This document shows positions 12,912-24,230 of a stretch of 64,000 nucleotides of DNA, piece after piece. Position 1 is the first letter of the stretch, and every line of letters begins with the position of its first letter. A program made the position numbers and the translations under genes. Location: assembly GCA_023101885.1 (NCBI GenBank), contig JALPQD010000358.1, positions 2,328,761 to 2,392,760 on the forward strand, given 5' to 3'. This DNA is from Typhlomys cinereus. Taxonomy: Eukaryota; Chordata; Mammalia; Rodentia; Platacanthomyidae. The notes beneath the pieces are model-generated. The model searched no databases and had not been told where the DNA came from. It saw only the letters and a list, made by a program, of their open reading frames with translations.

Positions 12912-12964
<53 letters not shown>
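12901..12964. repeat. (GT)n microsatellite with CGTG lead-in
   Basis: Starts GCGTGCGTGC, then a run of GT to 12964. The copy at 20139-20199 is shorter and interrupted. The cysteine/valine and threonine/histidine open frames across it are artefacts. Confidence 0.95.
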
Positions 12965-12967
<3 letters not shown>

Positions 12968-13064
12968 GGGGACGCAGAACTGGGAGTCCTGTGGAGCGAG
13001 GGGAACAGAATAGAAAAAGGTGGGGGTGGGGGTGGGGGAGAGGAGAAGAGACAAGGGGTGGAAA

Positions 13065-13082
13065 GAGAGAGAGAGAGAGAGA
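13065..13082. repeat. Short (GA)n tract next to a G-rich stretch
   Basis: GA run preceded at 13020-13038 by GGTGGGGGTGGGGGTGGGGG-type sequence that could form a G-quadruplex. Confidence 0.85.
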
Positions 13083-13689
13083 TCTCAAGCAATCAGATTC
13101 TTGGCTGTAGCATTGTAACTTCTACAAAACAGAGCCCATAGCAACAATTTCCTGGCCTTATTTTCCCCCCTCGTTGGTGCATGTTCCTAAGGATTGCGGG
13201 AATTACAACGCGGAGCATCAGACAGCTCTGGGAAGCAGAACATGAGGGCCAAAGGAAGAGCGATGCCGGTGCACGTGGAGGGCATATGAAGGTCATTTCA
13301 AATTGCTCAGTCGGAGTTAACTAGCAGTCCTTTTCCTCAGGATCCTCTTACTACTCCAACCCGAGACTCCAATTTCCTTCTGACTCTATGCAGAGTCTGG
13401 AGGGGCTGTTGTAAAGTCTACAGAAGTCTGGTTTCTCATGGTGCTCTGGGGAGTGTGAACAGGCATTGTGGATCCCTGCTTTCTGCCAGGAGCCTCACTT
13501 TTCCTTGTTCTAGCATGGCTTCCACTCATTGCTCAGCACACACATTCTCTGTCCAAGCAAGGGAGGAATCGCTGAGCGCTGACCCACTACACCTGGAGAA
13601 AGCCGCTTCTTCCCATTTACCAAGTGCCCATAAAACCCCAGGTTTCGTTTGAGCTTTGCCGAGAATTTGGCATATTTCTTCGTAGGTTA

Positions 13690-14280
13690 AGGACTCAGTG
13701 GCATTTCCTTAGCCTTTTTTGTTCCCCTTTAGTATGGAATCATATTGTGACTGTTAATCTCTCTGCTCTAAGGATCCTAGTGCCTGTGATCCATCAGACT
13801 TTGAGGGGTCATTGACATGTCGTCATTGCACGGTCATGCAAAGTCTGATTATGGCTACTGTGGCCCTAACTTGTGTGTGAGTATCTTCATTTTTCCTCCC
13901 CTCTGTGCTCTTAACAATCTTACCCCCTCTTCCGCAATTTCCCTGAGTTTAGGATGGGAAGAGATTGCGGCTGTGCCAGGTTGATATAGGAGTCTCGAGT
14001 TTTGAATTATGTTGTGTTGGTTTTTCAGTTTTGCTGTTCCGCCTGAATCCCTTGCTCCCACTCCTGAGGGGATTGGATGTCACCCCTTGCAGTCCTTGAT
14101 GGGTGGCCTATAGCGTCTGCTGGTAGCAATGATCACCCTCACCTACCTCCTGTTCTGGGCGGGGCCCTCCTTCCCCTTCTTCTCCTGTTTAAATCCTGCA
14201 ATACTGTGAGGTATTACTAGCGATTTATCAATTGAGTGTGGTCTCTAAGTGGGCCTTGGTTACTAGGATCCACCTTCATG
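13690..14280 (-). mobile_element. L1 3'UTR fragment, antisense, lacking its 3' end
   Basis: Colinear with about 35660-36485 of the full-length L1 in this window: AGTGGCATTTCC, then CTTACCCCCTCTTCCGC-like sequence near 13915, ending near ACTAGGATCCACC (compare ACTAGGAGCCACC at 36470). It lacks the poly(A) end, and its edge lies within about 6 bp of the point where the two large-repeat copies diverge. That suggests the break occurred inside or beside this L1. Confidence 0.8.
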
Positions 14281-17062
14281 GGAAATATTCTATGTCCACT
14301 CATGGACACTTGGAAATGCTTCTTAGAAGTCCAAAAGCAATGACCAATGAAAATAAAACAAATCAAGAAAAATATGAATTCATCCAAAGTGTTCACTGCA
14401 GTGTTTGTTTATTAAGTGGAAAGATTCTCATTGTACCACAGAAAGGATAAGGCATAAGTGGAATTCCAAATTTCAACCCTTGCCTTAGCTGAACAGCTGA
14501 GAATGACTGTATGATGTGGTTTCAGACAAAAGTCCTGTCATTGTGCTATTGTTCTGACAGGAGTGGTTGAGTACAATTTGAGCTAATTCATTGAATATCA
14601 ACTGTCCCCGGCTTCATTAAAGGGACCTTGGGGATCATACAAACAAGAGAAACCACATAGTAACAGTCCTTAAAGGAGTAGCTAACAGGAACAAGTGCAG
14701 TCTTTCCCAAGCTGTATCACTAGATGCTGGCTAGGCTGGCCAACTAGGATGCTGATCTTGCATGCTTGGTCATGAGCTTTCATGGACGTGTTTCTTTTCC
14801 CCTGAAGGTATGTAAGTATCTAGGAGAGATGCTTTTTAACACAAGACAACGTTGAATGATTAGTGAAAAGCACTCGAGCATCTGTATGAACAAATAAAAC
14901 TTCCCACGCCTCATGCTCAGACACACAATGAAATCCAAAGTACCTCTGGGGTCGACATATGGCACAGCTTGGGTCATGCAACGAACACTCCTCAAAGTTT
15001 CAGAGGGATTTCTCCAGACAGCATCAGTTTCATGACGCTTCAGAGAGTTGAAGCTCAGCTGCTCCTGTTGCATGATAAGGGGACACTTTGGTGCCCAGAA
15101 GAAGCCAAGGGAACACTGGGGATAGGTAATTGGGAACAACCTCAGTCACAAACAACTATGGCATCAAGGAAAAAAAACCCCTGGCTCATGTAAATGGCCA
15201 CAGTGACAGGAATGATATAGAAGGCCGGGCCACCTCTTCCCACGTGTTACCTAAGAACAGCTAGAGGGTGGATCTCACTCCTCCAGCTAAACCCCTCTAT
15301 TCCATGAGGCACCCATGGAAATCTTCCCCCTAAACGAAACAGAAAGAGTGACGTGACAATCCGGTTGTCTGCCATGGCTTCCTGATCGCGGCAGTGGATG
15401 GCTGTATGCTTCTTCTAAGTTGCTGTCTGTTTTTGTCACTGCCAGTCACTGGCTAAGTCGCGCGCATGTAAACTCCTTTAAACCTGCATTGTCACAACAA
15501 TTTCATGTACAGGGAATGCTCTAAAGATAAATATTTTGTCTCAGAATCACCAAACCATTGGTTCTGTGCTTACCTCCATTTACTATTGGCGAACAAATTC
15601 TAACAAGTTGGCTGTTGAAGGCTAAACTGCCATAGTTAGTTTGCATTGTTTTGGGAACAGCCCGTTTATTTGCCTTTCATTTATTCGGCTAAGGTTTTTT
15701 ATATTATTCGGTTGGCTCATCCACACTTCCACTGTTTTAACCAGCTACCGGATTTAAGATAAGTTTCTTCAAGCTGAAGCCTTGTTCTGTTCGCACAACT
15801 GGATAGAATATCCATATCCGCACACAAGGTAACTGACAGTCCCACAGAATTGCCCAGTTGCCAGGAAACTCCCTAGGCAAGACAAAGCCATAAACTGACT
15901 GGCAATATGGAAAAAAGATGGTCCCAACAAATTGCTAGTACCAGGGACTGCATGTCCATCCAAAGTTCTCCCCTCCTCAGTGTGGGAAGTTGAGAAGCCA
16001 CAAAGTTGGACAGGGACATTCTTTATTGGCTGAAAGGACGCCTGCCTAAAGTTGATTGTACATGGCATAAAAACCTCAGTAGACAACTTAGTTATTACCA
16101 GGAAACCAGCAAAGAACAATTAAGTTACATGGTGTGAATCCAGCATCCTGTTCTCTTTCTCCACATCTTGTATCTTCAAGATTTAACTAACCTGCAGATG
16201 TGTTAAACGAATACGCGAATGTATCATTCAGTAACCCATTGTGACTTAGTTGCTAGAGATTGCTCTGGCCAGGATGGCTGGTGTAACTTCTGACATGGAA
16301 AGAAAGCAAACAGATGCTCTAAATAATTGTTCCATAGGCTTCATCATCTCCCTTTGACTTTGCATACCTTTATTTATCTCCTGCTTACTCTCTCTAGATA
16401 CATAAACGATGACCCTATTGCGTTGATTACCACCCCATTTCTCAGCACCTGGAAATACTACTTACTGGAATTCACGAAGTATAATGAGAAATAACATTCC
16501 TCAGTGTAATCCCTGAATTGCGTCGCACCAGCAGCTACTTTTTTACTTCTGCTTGTGGTCAAGCTCAGACAAAAATAGCTTGGGTCTAGGTGTTTCTTCC
16601 ATTGTTATGGAAAATCAGACACATGCCTGATCAATCTGTTTTTTTTGAGTCCATGAAATGCTTTCCTGTGCATTTTTTGTTCGATCCTTACCTTTTGGGA
16701 TGATGGTTGATGGAAGGAACTAAATTAGTTCTTGGTTCTGTTAAAACAGACTCATGTTCAACTTACTGTTCTGCAATCCAATGCCTAGAGTAGGTTACAC
16801 TGAGTCTTCTGAGCCTGCTTCTTTATAATAAACATGCATAAAACTGCTATAGCTGGGCCTAGGGCAAGGTCGAGGTATAGATGTGACTAGAAGTGTCTCT
16901 AGATTTTCCACAGCAGAAGTTTATAAAGGACACTAGGGCCAGTGAGCGCACAACAACTGCAACATGGGGAAGCCATCAAGCATTAGCAACTAGGAACAGT
17001 CTGTCTCCGTATCCCAGTTTCCATGGAGGAAGAGGTCTTGTCAGAAGCAGGAGAGCCTGGCG
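14281..17062. other. Unique sequence between copy A and the gap
   Basis: No exon, RNA gene or clear repeat seen. Present once only in the window. It ends directly at the N gap, so its true neighbour on the right is unknown. Confidence 0.5.
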
Positions 17063-17087
17063 NNNNNNNNNNNNNNNNNNNNNNNNN
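17063..17087. other. Assembly gap of 25 N
   Basis: Exactly 25 undetermined bases, a placeholder length rather than a measured one. The sequence on its right is the start of the duplicated copy B. Confidence 0.99.
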
Positions 17088-19784
17088 GAATTTATATATC
17101 CACAGAGAAAATGTTGTGATAGCATTTAGCAAAATGCCGAACTCATAGACACGCTTATTTGATTTCCCCAAAACCACCAAATTAATCTAAAACTAAAAGA
17201 CAAAAAGGCACATCTCTGATAGAAATTTTTAATATGTTTTCAATCCTATTTCAGGGGACAGTTTTCTTTAACACCCAAACCTGTCCAAGATGATGAATCA
17301 AAGTAGGTTAGCTGACAGATTACTTATTGATGTGTTTATCAAGAAAAGGGATGGCAGGAAGGATGGGAAATGGAGGCCAGAGAAATAGAGAAGCCTTTTT
17401 ATCTACCAGTGAGTTACACTGGGCTTGGAGTAGCAGGAGGCTGCAACCTGTCCACACCATGTGGCTAATGACAAAAACCTGGCCAGCCAAGAAGAGAAGA
17501 GGAAACTGCTGCATCTCATCATGGTGATCACATCTCATCTAGATGATCACATCTAGATTCCTGGCTGAAACGATCATCATATTTGACGAAATAGCAGCCA
17601 ACAATTTAATTTCTCGAGCACCAATCAGTCCCTTCATATACAAACAGGCACCCAACATCACAAGGAGTTAAATAGCCTCAGCCACAATTCACTTTTCCAA
17701 CTGTACCACGGGTCCTGGTTTCTGTGCTGCACCCGGCCCTAGGTAAAGCTGCGATGATGTTTTTAAGTTTTGTCGATTATGCTTCAGCTCCTATACTCAT
17801 TTCTTTTTTAGCTTAAGTTGTTATTTTAATGACTCTGTTCCAAATGAGGAAATACAAGGAAGAGAATGAGGAGGAGGAGAGGGAGGAAAAAGCAAGTACT
17901 TGTCCCACTTGTACTTTTCAAAGCTCCCTCAGCTCCTCCCCCACCCAGCCTTTCCTCTGTGGATGAGTCACCATCGGAGCTGTTTTCAAACGCCTAGCTT
18001 AATGTTCTCTGTCACGATAGACACCAGGAATCACAGGTCAGAATCCGTTGAGGGGCCCCTGTTTCTGGCCCTAGATACCCTCCAAACTAAAAAACACCAT
18101 CTAATTAATGACTAGTTTATAAAAAACCAACTGGCCACCTTCAGGATCCACCGGATGCTGGGTGCTGGCTCCCCCGGGTCTTTCTGGGGTCACGTGCCCT
18201 GGACCATGGAGAGACAAGTCCTTCATCAAAACCTGCCCAACACACCAGAAAGTTCACTCTTGAGAGGGTCCCTCAGCACAGGGAATCCTGCTGTGCAGAA
18301 TTGCAGGCTCCTTTGTCTGCTGCCAGCCACACGGGCCCAGAGAGTTAAGTGTCCTGACTGTCAGTAACCACAGAAAGTCTGGCAACTATTTCCACATCTA
18401 CTAGGAGTAGAGCTTCCATAAAAACAGTTCCCACCCAAAATAGCTGCCTAAAGGAGTGGAGGAGAACCTGTTGTGCGTGTGATAGTGCACGAAAATAGAA
18501 CTCAAAAGGGAAAGTGTTTGTAGAAGCGAATCAAGACTGTCACACCTTCAAGATGTTAGAGGGAAGCAAAGCCACCCCAGAGCACTCGCTTTTGCCAGAA
18601 TTTCCAGTTAAAGGTCTGGGCAGAAACTGGAAGAAGGGATTCACCTGGAATCCTCCCCCCCTCAAGCCTTGGAATAGGGCTGGAGACCTGCAGAGTCTGG
18701 AGCACGTCCAGGTATGCCCAGCCATATACCTGGTGATGAACTGTGGGAAACAAAAATGGGAGCTGCTGGTTGGGGACAGTACAAGGCCAAGCGCAGGACC
18801 GCCCCACGAGGGACACTGCTGCTTCCTTAAGGTCGCTTACCTGATGCCTGACATCCCCTGTAGTAACAAGCAGGCGGAAAGGTGAAAGCAGTGTGGACGG
18901 CTTAGGCACTGATGCCGGAGCCACTGATGAGGTCTGGTACCTGAACAGCAGTTTTCCAAGACTGTATGGACAGTGGTCTCAGCACCACCTTCCTACCACA
19001 AAAGCACCTGTGCACCGAGATAGAGCCAGCTTCCAGTGGGTGCCCCCCCAGAGCTGCCAGGGACAGGTGCAGACCCTAGTCTGGCAGGGGTGTAAGGCAT
19101 CCTAAGCTACAATTCAGCTCCATCACGTTGTTTCAAGACTGCACCAAACCAGAGAAACTCTTCCTGAGTTTTTAGAAGCTATCAGTGCAGGGGTTTCTTT
19201 CCCATTGAAAACCGCTATGTTAGATTCTTACTAAGCTGCGTGATAGACAGACACGGGGTCAAAGAGGGATCAGGCCCCCACAGTCTAGAAATTTTTTTGT
19301 TCACCAAATAAGAAATACCAGAATGGAGAGCGGGCAAGGAGAAAAGGGACGAAAGTTTGAGGAAGGCCTGGAGTTGAAGGTCACAGTAGTTTGGGCAAAG
19401 GGAGGGTCAACGTAGTAGACAGGGCGGAGCCTATGGCAAAAAAGCTAACCAACCAATGATGGTCTCAAAACCAGATCACAAAAACCATCACAGTACCGTG
19501 GTCCAGAAGTTCTGGGCCTGGGGACCAGACTGTCACACAGCAAACCTGAAGATCTCCCAGTCCAAGCCCAGACCCATTTCCACAGACCTAAGTGCGGTTA
19601 ATCGAGAGTAGTAAACAAGCCCTGCTTTTGATGGTGCGAGTTTCCAATTGTATGCCTGTTATTCCTTCAACAAAGACAACTGTTCCCACCTTTGTCCCAT
19701 TTCCTCCCCTAAACTTTTCTCTGGTCCACAATCCCTCCACGACTGCCTGCAGCCGCTGCAAACGCACGGTGGAGCAGCCCCCTC

Positions 19785-20040
19785 TCCTGGGACGCAGACA
19801 AGGTACCTTTTCCGCGGAGCAGAGGAGCTGTTGTCCGGAGGCTCGCCACCCGGCTGCGCACACGCTGCCGGGATGGAGCACGCTGGGGATTCTGCGTTAG
19901 CCCCTCTGCGACCAGACCTTTCGGCAGCTCAGACCAACTGTGCTAGCGATGCACTTAGCAATTATTTGCTGGCGCCGACGCCCCGCCCCCTGCTCCTGCG
20001 ATTGGCTCTCCGATTCCGGGCAGGACTGCATTGGTCTCAG
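19785..20040 (-). promoter_or_regulatory. Second copy of the CpG promoter-like block
   Basis: Repeats the GC box, the two ATTGG motifs and the GGTACC donor region of 12541-12800 almost without change. If copy B is an artefact this is not a second promoter. Confidence 0.45.
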
Positions 20041-20138
20041 CCGACCTCACTCATTGCTTTGGCTCCTACTATTATCTAAGCCATCAAAGGAAATAATTCC
20101 ATGTTTCAGTGACAACCTGTAAGGCTCTCCTCTTGCCG

Positions 20139-20165
20139 TGCGTGCGTGCGTGGTGCGTGTGTGTG

Positions 20166-20199
<34 letters not shown>
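20139..20199. repeat. (GT)n microsatellite in copy B
   Basis: Interrupted GT run (TGGTGCG and TTGTG breaks) corresponding to 12901-12964. Confidence 0.9.
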
Positions 20200-20202
<3 letters not shown>

Positions 20203-21000
20203 GGGGACGCAGAACTGGGAGTCCTGTGGAGCAGGGGAACAGAATAGAAAAGGGGGGGGTGGGGTGGGGGAGAGGAGAAGAGACAAGGGGTGGAAAGAGA
20301 GAGAGAGAGAGATCTCAAGCAATCAGATTCTTGGCTGTCATTGTAACTTCACAAACAGAGCCCATAGCAACAATTTCCTGGCCTTATTTTCCCCCCTCGT
20401 TGGTGCATGTTCCTAAGGATTGCGGGAATTACAACGCGGAGCATCAGACAGCTCTGGGAAGCAGAACATGAGGGCCAAAGGAAGAGCGATGCCGGTGCAC
20501 GTGGAGGGCATATGAAGGTCATTTCAAATTGCTCAGTCGGAGTTAACTAGCAGTCCTTTCCTCAGGATCCTCTTACTACTCCAACCCGAGACTCCAATTT
20601 CCTTCTGACTCTATGCAGAGTCTGGAGGGGCTGTTGTAAAGTCTACAGAAGTCTGGTTTCTCATGGTGCTCTGGGGGTGTGAACAGGCATTGTGGATCCT
20701 GCTTTCTGCCAGGAGCCTCACTTTTCCTTGTTCTAGCATGGCTTCCACTCATTGCTCAGCACACACATTCTCTGTCCAAGCAAGGGAGGAATCGCTGAGC
20801 GCTGACCCACTACACCTGGAGAAAGCCGCTTCTTCCCATTTACCAAGTGCCCATAAAACCCCAGGTTTCGTTTGAGCTTTGCCGAGAATTTGGCATATTT
20901 CTTCGTCATGTAGAAATGACATTGTCTAGATGCCGAACATGTTCAGTACATAGGAAGCATCTTGGAAAGTTCTTGGAAAATCAAGTTGCAAGGCTTCTCG

Positions 21001-21149
21001 GTAGAGCATGTGTCTAACATGTACAAGGCTGAGTCTGATCACAGTATCAGTAGAGCATGTGTCTAACGTGTGAGGCCAAGTCTGACCACAGTTATCAGTA
21101 AAGTACGTGTGTAACATGTGCAAAGCTGAGTCTGATCATAGTATTAGTT
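21001..21149. repeat. Three tandem units of about 50 bp, ID-SINE-like
   Basis: Units start near 21001, 21051 and 21100. Each carries AGAGCATGTGTCTAAC-like sequence followed by AAGGCTGAGTCTGATCACAG-like sequence. The unit resembles the inner part of a rodent ID element (GTAGAGC...CAAGGCC...TGGGTTCGATCC), so the array probably arose by tandem duplication of an old ID fragment. Confidence 0.8.
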
Positions 21150-21159
21150 AACTCATTTA

Positions 21160-23421
21160 AATTAGTTTTATTTTTTTAATTTTTTTAAGGGAGGTTTATT
21201 CTGCTTACAGTTCCAGAGGGAAGGTACAGTCTCTCAAAGCAGAGGTGGCATGGCTGGCTGGCCAAAGCTGGAAGAGGCTAAGTCACCGCAGACATCTTGG
21301 AAGCTGAGAGCTGCAGACCGCTTGCTGCAAAGGCAGACTTCTGCTGGAGGTAGGGTGGGACTAATCCATCTCAAGGCCCACCCTTGTGACTACCTTCCTC
21401 CAGCAAGGCTCCATCTCTCAAGGTGACATGACCTTGCCAAACACATGAGACTGTGGGGGACACATTTTAAACCATGACACTCAACCCCTGACTCCCACAG
21501 GCTCATTGCCATCTCATTATGCAAACCATACACAGTCCAACTTTAAAAGTCTTCATAAACTACAACAGTAGTCCCAACAGTCCAAAAGTCCAAAGTCCAA
21601 AGCCTCCTGTAAAATCAAAAGACAAGTTACATACTTCCAACATACAATGACGCAGAATAAACATTCCCATTCCAAAAGGAAAGAATGGGGGCATGTCCAG
21701 GAAAGATCAGTCCGTAACAAGACCGAAAACCAGCAGAACAAACCCCAAATCTTGTAGCTCCAAGTCCAACAGGTGAGCTCTTCCTTGAAATCATCTCAGT
21801 TCCAAAGGGCCTTGGTTGCACCCCTCCAATGCAGCTGCCCATAGAATATGTTGGTCTCTTGAGCTGACTCCTCCCAGGGTGTACAGCTCTCCTTGGCAGG
21901 TGTCCCACGTTGTCTCTGGAATCTCTAACATCTTTACTTCTCAATGGCAAACCAGGCTTTAACTCCACAGCACAAACTGTCCTTCTTGGGCCTCTAAACT
22001 GAAGACTTTCTGCCGCATGTTGTCTGGCTTCCATCATTTTTTGAAATCTTGGAGGAGGACTCCACCATCTTCTCCCTCTTGCATCCTTGATGCCTCTAAA
22101 ACCAAAATCACATGGATGACTTTGCTAAGACTGGCCCCCTTGAATCATAGCTGATTCCACTTCTCTATGCAGACCATGGGGAAAAGCTCTTTCACACCTG
22201 GACAGTTGTTTTATAGAAGTGGATCCTTGGAACTCCACCCTTTAGCTCATTTCTTCTCAAACTAGGGCCTCTCCTATTATCCAAATTGAGAGCAGGCTTT
22301 GATTTACAAATGGAGCTAATCTCTTTAACAGCCATTTTGTTCCCTGCTTTTTCCTGGTTCAACTCTTTTTTTATTATTGTTATTATTTATTCAATTGTGT
22401 ATGTATGTGTGTGTGTGTGCGCACGTGTGTATGCATGCGCATGCGTGTACAACCACGGATGAATTCAGGAACCACCATGGACGCCTCCACCTCCTCCTTG
22501 TTTACTCTGACCCAGGATTCACAGGCTCCGCCCTACCAGGACCAGAAACGCAGGCCGCCCCCGCTTCCGCCCGGCGTCTATATGTGGGGTCTAGGAACCG
22601 AACTCAGGACCTTCCGCCTGCAAGGCAGAGGCTTAACCCCTGAGCCACCTCTCCAGCCCCCCTGGTTCAACTCTTTAAGTTTGGCTTTGTATTTTTCATC
22701 ATTAGATCTTACAGTTTTTGCTTCTTCCAGCCTGATTCTTTGCTCTTTTTCATAATTTTGAAGACAACTAAAAAGTAGCCATATCGTATTGTCAAGACTA
22801 CTCTGCTTTGAAATTTCCTCCGCCAAGCACTCCAGTTTAATTCAGGCAAGCTTTCAGGACGAGGGCAAAACTTCACTAAACTCTCAGCCAACACATGGCT
22901 CCATGTGTCACTCGTCCAGTTGCAAACACAGTCTCTGTTCCCCTCTGGACCATCACAAGCTGGGCTTCCACTACCTGAGTCTCACAGCGTTGCTCTCCTC
23001 TGAGCTCTCATGAGAAAGGCCCATTTGGCCCCCTCACCAAGATGCAAAGACTTTCTCAGCACAAAGTCCCAAAGGTTTCCATATTTCTCCCAAAAAACAG
23101 TTCCAAAGGCACACTAGCCAAATCATAGCATTGGTCATACTGCTGGCTACCAACTTCTCTCAGCTTCACAAACAACTTCACATTTTGGTACCAACTGTTC
23201 TTAATGTCACGGCAATACCCCACTACCCAGTACCAATTTCTGTAACGGTTACTCTTTACTATCACTGTGAGAGAGCACCCAAAGTCAAGTAACTTAAGGG
23301 AGAAAGGGAGATTTATTCAGCTTGGTTCCAGAGGGAAGGTACAGACTCTCAAAGCAGAGGTGGTATGGCTAGCTGGCCAAAGCTGGAGGACACTAAGTCA
23401 CCGCAGACATCTTGGAAGCTC
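21160..23421 (-). mobile_element. MaLR-type LTR retroelement, antisense, non-coding
   Basis: Two direct-repeat LTR pieces flank a 1.75 kb interior. The first LTR piece is about 21160-21478, ending GGGGGACACATTTTAAACCATGACA-like as antisense MaLR LTRs do. The second is about 23236-23421. They share a near-identical stretch of about 115 bp (TTCCAGAGGGAAGGTACAG ... GCAGACATCTTGGAAGCT). The interior has the AAGTCCAAAGTCCAAAGC and TGTAAAATCAAAAG pattern of MaLR internal sequence and has no gag or pol frame. The left LTR lacks its outer end and the right one is truncated. A young SINE sits inside. Confidence 0.72.
22353..22676 (-). mobile_element. Young B2-superfamily SINE nested in the MaLR element
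   Basis: Body 22369-22660, flanked by a perfect 16-bp direct repeat, CCTGGTTCAACTCTTT, at 22353-22368 and 22661-22676. On the + strand it reads from the (TTA)/(GT) tail to CTGAGCCACCTCTCCAGCCC. It is near-identical in body to the copies at 1481 and 45327. It inserted after the MaLR element. Confidence 0.93.
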
Positions 23422-24034
23422 TAAATTGGTTTTATTAACTTTAAGAAAAGGAAGCATCAAGTTCCAGGTTCATCAGAATCTAGCCGTTAGGGCTTCCTAT
23501 GGGGAAAACGTCTTGGGAAACAGCACAGCTAGTCCTTCTCCCTGCTTACTTACTGCCGCTAGCCTGTTGTTCCCGCATCCTCCCGAGCCAACAGCAAGCT
23601 ACCCATCACTTTGTGGATGTCAACAATTTCGCATATGCATGCTGGGCCCCTCAATATGTTCTGAACTCTGTAAGGCAGATACCCTATCATCTGTAATTTT
23701 AGAGCTCACAAACAGCACTCACACTCAGTGAGGGGCATGCTAACTCTGCCTCTTAGGAGACCATCGCCACGCTGCCTTCTCTGGCTGAATCCCACCAGGC
23801 TGAGCGGAAAGGGGAGGCTTCAGAGCATGATGAAAGCTGTGAGCTTCCACAGTTTCAGAGATTAGTCAGACCTTCAACACCTCAACTCGCTCTTCACTCA
23901 AAGTCGTCAGTGATGACGGGGACAGAGATGTATCCTGCACTATTGTCTGCAGCACTGAGCTCCTGTAACCTTTTGGAGAAAGCAATTCAGTTAAAACCAG
24001 ATCCTTGGCTTCCATGCAAAAAAGAATTTCACTG

Positions 24035-24036
<2 letters not shown>
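23422..24036. other. Unique non-coding sequence
   Basis: Nothing recognised. A 154-codon open frame at 23267-23731 starts in the LTR and has no known domain. Confidence 0.45.

Positions 24037-24079
<43 letters not shown>
24037..24079. repeat. (GT)n microsatellite
   Basis: Uninterrupted GT run followed by an ATATATGTGTATATA stretch. Likely the tail of the neighbouring SINE remnant. Confidence 0.95.
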
Positions 24080-24080
<1 letters not shown>

Positions 24081-24230
24081 ATATATGTGTATATATACCA
24101 CAGTCAAAGGCAAGCTGGGCTAGTTTCTTCTCTCCCACCATGTGAGTTCTGGGGCTGAAACTCAGGCTTTGGGCTTGCCCAACAACTAGTCACCTTTACC
24201 CTGATTCTTCTCACTAGTCCTGGGAAGAAT
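24080..24230 (-). mobile_element. Old B2/B4-like SINE remnant, antisense
   Basis: CACCATGTGAGTTCTGGGGC, then GAAACTCAGGCTTTGGGC and CACCTTTACCCTGATTC, follow the layout of the antisense SINE at 3255-3398. Strongly diverged. Confidence 0.5.

Larger units (their letters stand above)
9797..13683. repeat. Large direct repeat, copy A (3.89 kb)
   Basis: This stretch reappears in the same order and orientation at 17088-20906. Identity begins at GAATTTATATATCC and stops abruptly after GGCATATTTCTTCGT in both copies. Copy A has fuller homopolymers and longer microsatellites and joins the left flank without a gap, so it is the better-quality version. Its content is non-coding except for the promoter-like block at 12540-12800. 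See the findings for why an assembly artefact is favoured over a biological duplication. Confidence 0.95.
17088..20906. repeat. Large direct repeat, copy B (3.82 kb), error-rich
   Basis: Same sequence as 9797-13683 but 68 bases shorter. The differences are mostly single-base losses: GATGAGATC becomes GATGAATC (17292), AAGAAAAAGGG becomes AAGAAAAGGG, CCAGGTGAG becomes CCAGTGAG, and CTAAATGACAG becomes CTAATGACA. The GT tract is about 20 bases shorter. Substitutions are few. This indel-biased pattern resembles unpolished long-read sequence more than evolutionary divergence. Confidence 0.93.

Noticed and set aside
12808..13110. Thr/His- and Cys/Val-repeat proteins here and at other GT or CA tracts
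   Set aside because: Translations of dinucleotide microsatellites.
16893..17180. Open frames crossing the N gap
   Set aside because: They include undetermined residues and join unrelated sequence.
21001..21149. CRISPR-like array
   Set aside because: Three imperfect adjacent units with no unique spacers, in a rodent intron.
21480..23235. Retroviral gag or pol in the LTR element interior
   Set aside because: No frame or motif of either; MaLR interiors are non-coding.
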